Part shown: positions 22,721-33,785 of the stretch, piece by piece
How positions within the stretch are numbered: position 1 is the first letter of the stretch
How the letters are laid out: every line of letters begins with the position of its first letter
Assembly: GCF_026230105.1 (NCBI RefSeq)
Contig: NC_079484.1
Coordinates: 9,997,805 to 10,061,804, forward strand
Direction: 5' to 3'
Length of the DNA stretch: 64,000 nucleotides
From: Diorhabda sublineata
Lineage: Eukaryota; Arthropoda; Insecta; Coleoptera; Chrysomelidae
Notes under the pieces: model-generated
Databases searched by the model: none
Told to the model about the DNA's origin: nothing
What the model saw: only the letters and a program-made list of their open reading frames with translations
Program-made: the position numbers and the translations under genes

Positions 22721-24227
22721 TTAACAGTAAAATGTATTGAAACTACTAGAGTTTCGAAAAATTTTTCCACAAATCCAAGAAAAATTATAATAGTATGAGA
22801 TATGAAGTTTTAATGACAAAATTCAAGCAAATAATTGTTATAACTTTATAAAGCACTTCTACAATTATACGTTATTTTCTGAGCATTCCAGCTTCATTCA
22901 CCTTTTCTGTAAAAAAGGTTATGACAACGACTTCCCCCTTTTGTTTCTTGTACAAGATGAAAACTAGGAATACTTTTAATGGAGTCGAAATTGCTTAGCA
23001 ATTAAATTGGACGCAAGTACAACTGAAAATCTGCTACCTACAAAATTAAAGGGGCAGCAGATTGGGCCTCCTCTGTTTTTCTAAAAATTGGTTAATAGTG
23101 TATTTAGTTGACTTAAATAAGAAGTACAAGTCTTCCTCTCCATGAATTTTATATTCGATGCTAAAAATTATCTTGTAGAGACTACCGATCAACAAGTCAA
23201 GACTTCTAGACTGGAGAAAGTAAATAAATTTATTGAAAAACCATCAGATTATCCATTTATTCTGACAAAAGTGAGTAATCGAAATTTCCCATCGGTTGTC
23301 ATGGGTTTAACGGGAGGCTATCTAGCGAACTAGTTACATTCCATGAAAATTAAAATTAAAGAATTTCTATTGAAGCTGTTATAGTCAACATACCTACCAA
23401 GCAATTTTTAAGTGTTTCTTTCACACTTGTGATCATTTTATTCAAAGGATTCTTTGAGATTTTGGTGTATGGTTTGTATCGAAACAGGACCATACACCAT
23501 ACACATCGTTCACCATGTCAGACGAATTTTACGAAACATATAGAATATATTTTCCACTGAGATCATATCTTGCTACATCAAACTTTATTTTCAAATTAAC
23601 AGAATGGTAAATGCAATATTCTAAGAGTTGGCTGTCATGGGAAACAAATTGGTTTGTTTCTAAAACTGATATATCCTGATTTTTACCCGTGTCATTCATG
23701 TCGTCGTCAACAATTAACAATTTGTGTGAGCATGGGGGATGAAATCACAGATGTGAAAAAACTATCAATATGGATATCAATTCCAGTTGTCGAAGGTTTC
23801 GTCAACGACAACATTAATAGTGAGAATGAGGAAGAAAAATTGTGGAAGCTACTAATGAAACATTTTGATCAAGTCCGAAACAGGTCGAAACTTTATTTTC
23901 ACCTGTTTTTTGAAATTAATTTTCTCTCAAAAGATACCTCAAATTAAGATTATTTGAAAACACATATAAAAAGTCCAATAAGTGAAAAGTTAATTAAATT
24001 AGATTAACTATAAAACACAATAACGAAAATCTACTATATGTATATATGACACATGATATGGAGATGGAGAATTTATATTTAAAGTGCAATAAAAACTAGA
24101 AAGCAGTAAGGAAAGAATATATGGAGTTGCATTCAGATCATCAATATCCAAGTAAAATAAATTTTTAAACACTTACAGCCACGTGATTTTAAAAGTTTTT
24201 AGATAAAAATGATAAAAATTAAGAAAA
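22721..24227. other. Unrecognised open frames in AT-rich DNA
   Basis: Open frames at 23142-23333 (plus) and 23654-23947 (plus) have less biased composition than most shadows here. They could be remnants of a gene or element, but no family, motif or splice context was recognised. Confidence 0.3.
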
Positions 24228-24972
24228 AAATAGTAGAATGAAACCCATTGGCAAAGAAAGAAGGACAATTTTTATGGTAGAGAAGGAGAAGGGGGTTTTA
24301 AGGGTAAAAAAGGTTTTTTCAATTTCCGGTAAAACTACGAGTCTTATGGGTAAAAGACAAATACCAAAGTTGTAGGTGATAAAAAGATCTAATCTTATAT
24401 TTACACTTCTTTCACATAACCTCAAAATTTATGTGAAAAATAGAAATAAGTTTTTGTTTTTCTTTTCCTAAATTTTGGTTGGTGTTTACTTACTTTATGT
24501 TCCGAACACACTGTAAGTTATTTGATTTGAATTATTTATTTTTCACCTTTGAAATATTTATTTTTCACCTCATCTTGCTTTATTTCTGATATGTAAATGA
24601 TATTACCATCGCCATGGTAAATTTTCTCAGAAAAAAGAAAAAAACTCGCATTCAAAAATGATCGTTATGGACAATTTTTAGATATTTATGGAAATTTTAA
24701 ATTCTGATTACTTATGATTACTAATGTAACATGGAATCTCACATTTTTGGTGTAATTAAAGTTTAAAATTTTAATAAATAACCAAAAACTGTGCAAATGA
24801 TTTTCTGATACAGTATGTAGTTTTTCTGGAAGTCGAGATATACAGCTTTTTACCCTTAAAAACTCACCCCCTTTCCCTTCCCGATCTCAGATTGCCGGTT
24901 AATTATTTTTCCTTTCATTTTTAATATATTTGCCTACCTTTCCAATGGGTTTCAATCTACTATTATTTTTTT
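24228..24972. mobile_element. 745-bp non-autonomous element with ~100-bp inverted repeats
   Basis: Both ends carry the same sequence in inverted orientation. The left starts AATAGTAGAATGAAACCCAT and the right, as reverse complement, starts AATAGTAGATTGAAACCCAT. Similarity continues about 100 bp inward to 'GGGGGTTTTAAGGGTAAAAA' (left) and 'gtttttaagggtaaaaagct' (right). The interior has no coding capacity; the open frame at 24219-24425 falls in the repeat. The superfamily and target duplication were not determined. Confidence 0.75.
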
Positions 24973-26289
24973 TAGTTTCAATTTCAATTATCGACCTTGG
25001 TCTAAACGTCGCGTCTTAAGAACGAAAATAAAAAATGGACATTGATTTATTTTAACACGATGGCGGCTAAACCATATGAGGTAACAGAATTCCCCGTAGC
25101 AGAAACATTTTTTTGTTCAAATTCAACCGTATGTAATGCTTTAAATGTACCATAACCTTTTTCATCGATTTTTAAATTTTTTTAATGCGAAAAAATGCCT
25201 ACCGAAAGGTGTTCGATGGCCGCTATTAGGAGCTACTGGGGTTCACTAATCCCTCGAGAAGATATGAAATAATAATTTTTTGGAAGTTTGAATAGCAGAA
25301 ATAAACCAAATCTCATTCAAAAATATATGGGCATAGTTTTGCACAAGGCAGCCAAACTACCAAAGTATTTTTTACATTTCCAAAATCAACGGAAAAAAGT
25401 AGATTTCGAAAAAACAAGAAATGGATTTCTCATAAAAAGTCGGATGTTTGTCGGATCCTTTTTACATAACTGCATTCGTATAATCCATTTTTCTAATAAT
25501 ATAATTATATTGTATGCATAAGAAAAAAAAATTGCGAAACTTATCTCCAGAGAAAAATTTAAAAAATTCGGTGACGTGTGGCACAGATATAAAGTAAAAC
25601 TATTTGAAAAGTCGAGGAAAGAGTTTAGAGTTGATTTCATTTGACTGAATCTATACAGAATAAATTGTAAAAGCAATAATACGTGTCGGAGGGTTGTCGT
25701 CGGCCACCATTCAGGAAAGAACGCATATCCTTCGACGGCATCCGTCAACATGTTAAAGTAATACAGATAAGTATAGAGAGTTGATCATTATTTGATTTTA
25801 ATACAACCTTACAACGTCATGAGATAAATAAATTACAATGGATAATTTTTTTGAAAATATTTCGATTAAAAAAATGAAGCAGAAAAAAAGATATTATGAA
25901 CAATGTTGAGGTTTCTATTCAATTGATTTTGTACAATCCCGCTTTCAAAGAACTAAACCATTATACAGTAGGATAGTTTTATAAATGTATTTACATTTTC
26001 TACCTACTCCATAAGAGAACATCATTTTTTTAATCAAGTTATTTCATTAGATTCAGGATTGATGACATTAGTTAGCTAAATTAAGTTAAGGGACCATACA
26101 TGTCATGAATTGGAATTGTTTCTTCAAGTAAATATTAAAGATAGAGAGAGCGGTATGTAAGTGGTATTGCACTATTGAAAGAGAGCAAAAGAGAATCGGG
26201 TTACCACTATCCATCTCTCTCTACTCCATTGATATAAAACTCCTTCTTTGTCGTTCCCACCAATCGAAGCATAGACGTCATGGCGATAT
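24973..26289. other. No recognised gene
   Basis: The overlapping open frames at 25288-25521 (plus) and 25386-25751 (minus, 121 codons) share no recognisable motif. The minus one is rich in Phe/Leu/Ser, as expected from AT-rich antisense sequence. Confidence 0.35.
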
Positions 26290-27120
26290 AATCAGAATAG
26301 AGTGTGAAGATATATAGAAAGATGAACCGATGTTTTTCTCTCTCCATCACCAGCTCGGAACCACGTAAACAACCTCCCTTTCTTTACCTTTAATATTAAC
26401 TCTATTTAATACTTCTCTCCACTCAATCCTTCCTTCCTCATCTATATCCTGCTTGACTTCTTGCAACCATTTTTTTCTTTGTGTGCCATCTGTTTCTTTT
26501 GGTTCTTTCTCCTCCATCCAACACCATTCTCACAATTCTGTGATGTGGCGAAGTGTCCTGAACTTATTGCAATTCTTGCTCTGACTATTTGTGTTATTTT
26601 AGGCTTCTTGTATATCATCATTAGTTCTTTGTTTGTACATCTTTTTTAGATGACTTTTGCCACTTCACACATATTATTTCCTTAGGGGATTTTCCTTCAT
26701 CATATTTCCAAATAATTCACATTTTTTGTTTTTTTGTCATCGTCCATTTTTTGGTGCACATAGAACTGCTGGTCTTTCATACGCTTTGTTTTTGACTGCT
26801 CTTGAAAAATTTTTGATCTCAGTGGTTTTGTTAGCGACCCTACCTCTCTGTTATATTTCAGAAATTTCCTAGCTTTTTTCATATAGGTTTGTATATGTTA
26901 TGATTATTTTTAAATAATCGAATTGATTAATTTTAATTCCTTTTCTACTACCCACTTCGTACATTTCCTTTTATCTGAATTTATTTGTAAACCAAAATGT
27001 TTTGCTTGATCAACAAATTTACTAAAAACAGTTTTTATTTCTCTCTTCAATCTTGTTGGAAACATTATCTTAGGCATAAGCGATGCACAACTTTCTGGCT
27101 TATATACTTTATTCAAATAT
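26290..27120 (-). pseudogene. LINE reverse transcriptase C-terminal remnant
   Basis: At the upstream end (27000-27100, minus) 'FSKFVDQAKHFGLQINSDKR' followed by 'KWVVEKELKLIN' matches the 'A...GL.IN..KTK' block after the catalytic box in LINE RTs. Downstream, frame-shifted blocks 'PAVLCAPKNGR' (family RPVLLYGSETW), 'YKKPKITQIVRARIA' and 'RKKWLQEVKQDIDEEGRIEW' correspond to the C-terminal 'R....GH..R' and 'W...V..D' region. The FADD box and everything upstream are missing. Confidence 0.65.
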
Positions 27121-27179
27121 TATATAATTTATTCTATTTTCTACTAGCTTGTTCAAGCTCCGAATTCAATTATTGAGGC

Positions 27180-27510
27180 GATGGCTTCAAGGTAGAAGCT
27201 TCCATTGACGATTTCTGGCGTCCGCTGGAAGATAAACCTTAAAAAGAGTCATGATCGAAAAACTATTTAGTCTGTTGTTTGTATTGTATGATTTGAAATG
27301 ATTTGTTTATAATTTTACAACAATTGCTGAACAGTAAACAATCTTTATGAGAGATCAAATTAAAACACAAAATTGTACTAATTATGTATTATAATTGGAT
27401 AATTGTAGTTACATCATTAATTGATTGCTGGTGGTGTATTTATGCCGTACTCAATAATTTACATTAAAAATGACTGTAATTTGCAAAACGCACTTTTTAA
27501 TCATTAGTCT
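27180..27510. repeat. Dispersed repeat copy (related to 17.1-17.4 kb)
   Basis: It shares ordered blocks with 17100-17430, including 'aaattgtactaatta' and 'aaaatgactgtaatttgc' plus 'cgcactttttaa'. There is no coding content and the ends are undefined. Confidence 0.45.
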
Positions 27511-28614
27511 GGACGCACCGATACCATTAAATTATTAATTTATCAAATTAAACGCAGTTGTAAAGTAAATGAAAATAATTTTATATACTTAACACCAAAC
27601 ATATTGTACCTACGTTAAGTATAATTTAATAAGCTTATTTTTCATATATCACGTAAATAATTGCAAAACATAATGTTCTAAAAGATACAAGTCATTTTTA
27701 ACGATTCTGTCGTGATGAACAATTTAAATTTCCTTTTAAGGATGTTAAATAACACGATAATGAAACAGACGGTTGAAAGTAGGATGTGAATATGAAAGAT
27801 TGAAGGTTGTGGTGGATATGCAGACTGGACGGTGTTGGGAAATTTAATATTCTTTTTATACACTGTGAATATGGTGCCCAAAAGGAGAAATATGTCAATC
27901 TTCATAAACGGTTTAGCTTACTCTAAATCCTATTATATTGGTAGTGCTTTTAGTATGAGAACGGTCGTGCGTACAATAGGAATTTATTATATGGGATATT
28001 TTAGAAAATACGATTTTTTGTAACGAAATATCTACAAAATAAACGTATATGGATAAATAGTAAATAAGATAATTAAGCATTGTTCAACTTGCTTTTTAAA
28101 AACAATTTATTTAGCAAACTGAGGATTTAATAATTTAAAATTACAAGTGGTTACACTAATCTGACTGGCGGACTAGACGAATATCAAATTGAATGAACGA
28201 AGTATTAGTTTTACAGGCTTCTTTATATATTAGCTTTTATTTTATACCATAATAATTATAAAATTAGGTAAATATATTTATGGTTCATTATTGTAATAAT
28301 TGAAGACGATTCTTTAATGGGATTGAAGTTGAATCTATAAAACTGACAGAAATAGTAAACACAGGCAATTTATAGCAACGATAACTTAATGAGTTCATAA
28401 TAATAAATAAGTAAGTAAGTTTTGGATTACTTAACTATAGCGTTACAAGAGAAAAAATTGCAGCGGTGTCATATTGTATTTTTCCCATCATTTAAGTGTA
28501 AAAAGCTCTGTGCAGAGTAGCTATTGTTTTCATTACTTAACCTTTTTACCTAAGTTAATAGGTAGAAAATAATAGAATATTAAATTACAAAGATCCTAAC
28601 AGTGTAGAGATCTA
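27511..28614. other. AT-rich DNA, nothing recognised
   Basis: Overlapping short frames near 27680-28023 have no recognisable domain. Confidence 0.35.
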
Positions 28615-28915
28615 AAAGGTTTAAAACAAGCGAAGAAGCTTCTGAGAAATTCTAACCACAAGCGATTTATCTAATTAACGAAGTTGTGTAGAAAGAAACT
28701 TAGATCATTAACAAGTGTCTTAACCAGACATTCTCAACTAAGGAAGAGACATCTATTCATATAGTTTTAGAATGTGTTCCTCTAGATACACTCAAGGTGA
28801 GATACCTGGGAGTATCTGAAAATAAACAAAAAATATTCGACCATTTCATGGAGCGATCCTATATATTGGAACATAACCAGCAACTAAGTAGCAGATGGTT
28901 CACACAATACATCTT
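28615..28915 (+). pseudogene. LINE RNase H C-terminal tail fragment
   Basis: The plus strand in shifting frames reads 'KQAKKLLRNSNHKRFI', 'KLRSLTSVLTRH' and then 'KEETSIHIVLECVPL'. The same ordered blocks occur in the better-preserved copy at 43.1-44.4 kb ('LKQAKTLLGNYNYSRPAEC', 'NKLRILTEVQWGHC', 'EEETSINILWKCEVL'). This identifies a fragment of the RNase H C-terminus and zinc-knuckle-like tail of an RNase H-bearing LINE. Confidence 0.6.
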
Positions 28916-29089
28916 TTAGCTTGCAGTATTCATCTCAACGTACATATATGAAATATAAGACATTTAGGTCTACAATATTAAAATGTGCAAGTGATTTTTC
29001 TGCAACTGCCCATCTCCTCTGCTCAAACGTTCTGTCAGTGACGATTCTTGCAGGTCATTTCCCTTTGAGATGCAGTCAGTTAAATATGG

Positions 29090-29300
29090 TTTTCGATATT
29101 GATTCTCCCGCTAAATGTGAATTGTGTGCTGTTATTAGTTTTTTGTAGGCAGAAGGGAACATTGTAATGGAAATTCATCGAAGAGTCTAAAGCGTGTGGA
29201 GAAGAGACCTTCATGAGTGATGGCGTTGATCATAAATGGTGTCGAAAAGATGACCGAACTGATGTTGACGATGCTGTTTTGAAGTTTGTTGTTGATTGTT
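29090..29300 (+). pseudogene. Mariner transposase N-terminal HTH fragment
   Basis: 'DIDSPAKCELCAVISFL' is followed after a stop by 'AEGNIVMEIHRRV', then in a second frame 'FMSDGVDHKWCRK' and 'DRTDVDDAV'. This is the N-terminal block of one mariner lineage (P-A-K-C-E-..-AVI-FL-AE ... EIHRR ... MSD..V..WCR.F..GRTDVHDE). Frame breaks occur at 29145 and near 29210. No catalytic region follows. Confidence 0.65.
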
Positions 29301-29766
29301 ACAATTCTGATGGAGAAGATTTTATAATATTAATAAATGCACACAACTAGATCCACAAAATTCAAACGCATCTTCAACAGCCGTAAGATTATTGGAACTG
29401 TTTTTTTGAAATCAAAATGGTTTGTTGCTTGTGGAGTTTAGTTTGAGTCTTTGAGCTTTATAAAATTGTAGAGCAGAGTGCGATTATCCTTAAATGAATA
29501 CTATTTGCACCCATTTAAAAATTACTAAAGAAAACGCGTTTATCTGAATTTACTAGAAACTCTGTTGAAAGCTTTAAATTTTTTATTTGACGTTTTCCCT
29601 TCTTCTTTGAAAGCTTATATTAAGCTTCTGTTAAAAGATGTGCTCAGTTATGACTGTATATATCTGTCATTATTTTAGAAAAAGCGTTAAATGGTTGACA
29701 CACTGAAATACCAGTAGATCCTCAAATTTACAAAACATCACAATCACTTCATCAAAACAATGTCGA
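29301..29766. other. No recognised feature
   Basis: AT-rich stretch with no signal between the mariner fragment and the THAP-bearing element. Confidence 0.35.
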
Positions 29767-30132
29767 ATGAGCCTTTTTCCTGAAGTACGAAAAATTACTC
29801 ACTAGCAGCGCTAGTATTTCAGTAGGGACAAACACTGTTAAATCCCCATATAAACACACAGTAAAGTGTACTTGAAAAAAAATGTTTTTAACAGAGGACG
29901 ATGTTCCTGGAGCAAAATTAAAATTTGCAACCGTAAAAGATAACAATGTTGTAACATTAAAACGGTGGCTTGCTTGTCGTAATTTAAAAATAAGTGGAAA
30001 AAAATGAATTAATAGACAGGTTAGTATACAGACTCTAGTAAAATAGTAGCGGTAGATTCAAACTGTAAAAAAAGAAATTGAAAATTATTATGATTTTCAG
30101 ATTTATTTCCGAGTGAAATATGTATCAACTAT

Positions 30133-30509
30133 TTACGGTAATGAAATAAATTTAATTAAATATAATAAACGATCATTCATACACGATTCATAATTAAGAG
30201 TAGATGTATTTAGTTTTTTCGTAACTTTTTCAATCTCTTTCTGTAATTTTTTGACAAAAATGCTTTCAACTTTCATGCATGTTTGACTTTCTGCATGAGT
30301 TACGGATTTATTGGTGCGTTCTCCGTTACTTGACGGTGACTTAATGGATTCAGGAGTTAAACTGTTATCTAATAGAACATCTTGAGTATCATTTTGCTGG
30401 ATTGGATTTGAAGATTCTGTGTCAACATCTTTTTTTTTGATTTTTGAAGCGGACTGCCCAGAAAATCGTTTGTTGATGTTGAAGGACGTTTGTTTCGTGC
30501 TTTTGGTAT
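30133..30509 (-). CDS. THAP-domain protein, exon 2 (coiled-coil tail)
   Basis: The exon follows a TTTTTATAG acceptor (30510-30511) and a 318-bp intron. Joined in phase to exon 1 it gives 124 further codons without a stop, ending TAA at 30133-30135, for a predicted protein of 192 residues. It starts 'TKSTKQTSFNINKRFSGQSA', continues through a Ser/Asn/Asp-rich linker with 'QTCMKVESIF', and ends with a Lys/Glu heptad-like segment 'VKKLQKEIEKVTKKLN', a probable short coiled coil as often follows THAP domains. The uninterrupted frame over 375 bp of AT-rich DNA is good evidence that it is or recently was coding. The last 20 codons may be read-through past a lost 3' splice site. Confidence 0.55.
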
Positions 30510-30827
30510 CTATAAAAATTAAAAGTTTGTTAGTTGGAAAAATTTTGTTGAAAGTTTTTAAAATTATTTATTTTATCATAATTTCAGTTATAAAATAGTC
30601 AATCATTTATGACTTTGACGCTAGCAGACATTAATTTATTTTCAGAAGTAACACGTAAGAAATTACTAAATCAGTATGTGTATTGCTAATAAATAGTATT
30701 TTTTACCTTATTTTTATTTATTTAGAATTGTTTCATGCCTACTACGTCTTAAATCATTCATATTTCATTAAAAAATTTTTATTTTACTCCAAAAAATTAA
30801 AAAAAAATTTATTATTACTTACTTTAC

Positions 30828-31029
30828 TAATTGTTGCAGAAAAAGGGTCTGGATTTTCTTCAGTAGGACCTTTCCCCCCAATAAAATGTTTAGAGCACGA
30901 AGCATGTATCCATTTATTACATCTAACCTCATCAACATGAGGCTTTATAAATGGTATAAAAAACACATTCTCTTCGGGATATCGATTATCCGACGTACAA
31001 TTCGCAAAACTGCAATGCTTTGTTGGCAT
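30828..31029 (-). CDS. THAP-domain protein, exon 1
   Basis: Starts with ATG at 31029 and reads MPTKHCSFANCTSDNRY, then 'FFIPFIKP', 'CNKWIHA' and 'CSKHFIGGKGPTEENPDP'. The C2CH zinc-ligand pattern of THAP DNA-binding domains is visible as C6, C11, C45 and H48, with the conserved P26 and W40. Only four residues separate W40 from C45, where THAP domains usually have about 20. An in-frame deletion has therefore probably shortened the zinc-binding fold. The exon ends in phase 1 at a GTAAAG donor (30827); a second donor, GTAAGT, lies 5 bases further on but would put exon 2 out of frame. Confidence 0.65.
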
Positions 31030-31196
31030 TATACAAGTTCAAAAAAATTTTTTTATATCAGATTTATATTTTTAAATAATAAAATAATATCACGTAAATA
31101 CAATTGCTTTGCATGTAAATATTTTATGTTTGTCCCTACTACTAGTGCTGCCTCTGGTGACACGTTCGCTGCACTATTCTCAGGAAAAAGGCTCAT

Positions 31197-32012
31197 GGTG
31201 ATGTTAGAATATGTGTAGAATAATTGCAATACATTTTTTATACTCAGAAACTAAAATAAAAAGAGTTGAGCTATAGAGCTCTTGTTTTGTGAGGATTTTT
31301 TTCAATATCAAATAGAAACATTGTAGATGGTAGGAGTCAGAAAATGAATAGGGAGAACATATGTTTTCAAATATTAAATTATGTTAAGTTACTCTGAAAT
31401 TAATAGGAACTTTCAAACAACCACTACGTATATGGTAGTTTACGAGATGAAATTTACCACTATATTTAAGAACGAGGGAAGTACTTAAATATTTCCTATA
31501 ACTTCCTCGTTACCACAATAATGCTATTAATACTACAACGTTCCAAAACAATTCTCAAATTCAAAAGTTTCCTACGTTGGAAACGTTCTAATGGCGCATT
31601 CAGCTTAGTTTAACAGCAAACTGTTACACAATCGATAATTTTGTATCGTATTATACATAATAGACGGTGTGGTATTGTCATTATCCATAATCGCCGGATT
31701 GACACGAGATATGAGACGATATTAATAATATGAATTTTAATCAAGTATCTATAGTTAATTACAATACCAAAAATTGTTTATTCCACAAAAGAAAGAAAAA
31801 GAAAGAAATATAATCTAATAATCTCAAATATTTATCCGAAGTATGAATGATTTTCTTTTATGCCCCACCAGATCTGCTCTTCCTCTCTTCTCTTCCTTTT
31901 ATTCATCTGGAAATCCGTTTGGCTAATTCATAAGCACGCTTCTTCAATTTTGGAAAGATCATTGTACAGCTATTCACTTAGGAACGTGGAGCTCGACCTT
32001 TATCTACCTACT
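31197..32012. other. AT-rich DNA, nothing recognised
   Basis: The plus-strand frame at 31860-32096 runs into the tandem duplication that follows and is not supported as a gene. Confidence 0.35.
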
Positions 32013-32205
32013 CCACATCTAGAATTAGTTAAGTGCTCAATACTTAACATTGAGAAAAAATGCTCAATCATTTGTCAAATTGAATCAAATCTATAACATC
32101 ATAATCCACGTCCAGAATAAGTTAAGGGCTCAATACTTTACATTGAAAAAAAATGCACGATCATTTGTTAAATTAAGTCAAATCTATAACATCATTTCCC
32201 ACATT
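32013..32205. repeat. 93-bp tandem duplication
   Basis: Copies begin with 'ccac(a/g)t' at 32013 and 32106, and a truncated third copy starts at 32199. The two full copies agree at most positions, including 'gctcaatactt(a/t)acattga' and 'aaatctataacatcat'. The period is exactly 93 bp. Confidence 0.8.
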
Positions 32206-32810
32206 TAGCAATAATTTCAAGGCATATTGACCTATTGACCCTATTTATATTACATATAAAAATTTTGACATGTACATTTTCGAAGGTAATTTTGTTATCA
32301 CTGTAGTTTTCTTGTGTATATTTTATATTGAGACTTTATTTTGTTTGTATCTTCATTTAATCAATTGTATGTTTGTTTCTTAGTTTTTTACAAATAATTT
32401 CTTTCTCTTTCTCAATTTTCATGCCTCAAAATTGATAAACAATTTATATAGTATGCTCATAATGCTGATTAAAATGTTCAATGACTTTGTTACCGTTTTT
32501 GGAACAATTGACTTTAACAGAAGAACTTGCATCAATAGAAAAGTTGCAGAAAGAAGGCAACGATGCCTTTAGAAGATGTGAGTAAATGCATTGTGGCATG
32601 CAATATGTTCCAGGACACTGAAGCATATGAAAGCATTTTTCTGGTTCACTATGGACCTACAAAAAACATGTACAGGTTTAGTGTGGATCTCTGGTATAAC
32701 CGACGCCGGTGCCGAAAGGTAAATACCCAATGGTCGTATACTACCATTTCCTTTTCCCAATAATAATAATTAGCTTTATTTGAGCGTTAATTTTTGCTTT
32801 CTCTTTCTAG
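32206..32810. other. No confident feature
   Basis: Open frames on both strands at 32444-32763 overlap each other. A plus-strand 'CIVACNMF' faintly recalls the end of Harbinger nucleases but has no supporting motifs. Confidence 0.25.
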
Positions 32811-33220
32811 TTACGTAATCAAGTCTATACCGAGTCATGATGCTTTCCCTTGGGCATTGATTTTATTCTAGGGAATAGAAAAAAGTCTAGTGGGATCAAG
32901 AATATTCTGGCAGATCGCTTTCCGTTTGGCCTTTTACTTCTCTACCAACACTCACGGCGCCAACTTCGCGCACATTTTTTTTCATAGCTAAGCTTTCGGT
33001 CACAATTTCAAAAACGTGGTTTTGAGAAATGTTCAATTTATTCAGCAGTCATTCTGTTACTCGTTGGTCTTGCTGGCAGACGAGCGTCCAGAGTGGTTAT
33101 CTTCTTCCACTTCATCATCACTGTAGGCCTCCTTAATCATGTCGGGAGATTCTTTACTGCCTTTATCTTTTAATGTATAGGATCTATGTTTATTGATTAT
33201 AATATCTATTTAACCTATTA
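32811..33220 (-). pseudogene. Mariner transposase remnant with large internal deletion
   Basis: From 33215 the minus strand reads 'KESPDMIKEAYSDDEVEEDN', 'HSGRSSASKTNE' (family D.RSGRPSTSKTDEN), then 'MKKMCAKLAP' in a shifted frame (family MRKVCAKMVP), and 'LDFFLFPRIKSMPKGKHHDS' (third catalytic Asp block, family CDFFLFPKMK..LKGRRF). The central DE and DN catalytic blocks are deleted. Confidence 0.6.
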
Positions 33221-33257
33221 TTGACATTTTATTCGTCATTTCTTCTGTGTAATTATA

Positions 33258-33726
33258 GTTCAGTTCCCAGAGACCAAAATAGGGGTTCACCTTACAAAAG
33301 GAAAAGAGGGGGTCTGGAGAACCTTATTCGAGAAAAATTTAAGTCAAAAATGGTTGCAATAACACACACAAAAGAAGGCGTTACTTTTTAACCATTTTGA
33401 GAAAAATGGTTTATCTTTGAGATGGTGTAGCTCGCTCTCTATTGGTCGTAGAAGAAAAATGTGATCATAAAATTTGTAAGGAATTTGATGCTGTATAACT
33501 TTGTATGGGGACTGTTTTTCGCTAGAACCGCTCCTTTTCAAGATATTGCGAAAAAACCGAAAAATGTCCGAAAATTTCGATGTTTTTCGGCTACCAAAAG
33601 TTGTGCCGAGCCAAGATTTAGTCACATTTTTTATATTTTACTCTTTATACCCATTAAAACGAGAATAAAATCTTCTACCCCACCTTTTGTAAGATGAAGC
33701 CCTTTTTTGGTCTCTGGGAACTGGAC
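33258..33726. mobile_element. 469-bp MITE with ~48-bp TIRs, TA flanks
   Basis: The left end GTTCAGTTCCCAGAGACCAA and the right end (reverse complement) GTCCAGTTCCCAGAGACCAA continue as inverted repeats through 'CTTACAAAAGG'. TA lies at 33256-33257 and 33727-33728. The two overlapping opposite-strand open frames inside (33344-33625 and 33461-33697) arise from the internal sequence and are not recognisable proteins. Confidence 0.85.
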
Positions 33727-33785
33727 TATTATTTCTTCTTCTCAAATTATTTTGGTCCATATATTTTATGGCAATATATGTCATA

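Larger units (their letters stand above)
29769..31194 (-). mobile_element. TIR element carrying a THAP gene (ISL2EU/PIF-Harbinger-like, tentative)
   Basis: Terminal inverted repeats of about 65-70 bp bound this 1426-bp unit. The left begins GAGCCTTTTTCCTGA and the right (reverse complement) begins GAGCCTTTTTCCTGAG. Both continue inward, with indels, to 'AGTAGGGACAAACA'. AT dinucleotides flank each end (29767-29768 and 31195-31196), matching the 2-bp AT target duplication known for ISL2EU elements. The only recognisable gene is a minus-strand THAP-domain gene. No DDE nuclease or YqaJ gene is present, so this is a deletion derivative or non-autonomous relative. The superfamily assignment rests on the AT duplication plus the style of the THAP domain. 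Confidence 0.7.

Noticed and set aside
25386..25751. Minus-strand 121-codon open frame
   Set aside because: Phe/Leu/Ser-rich composition and no motif; overlapped by another frame on the plus strand.
30421..30450. Frameshift in an A9 run of the THAP gene
   Set aside because: Only needed if the GTAAGT donor is used. With the GTAAAG donor 5 bases earlier the second exon is in frame for its entire length.
32444..32763. Possible Harbinger nuclease end
   Set aside because: Only a short Cys/Val/Ala segment resembles it; no catalytic residues or terminal repeats nearby.
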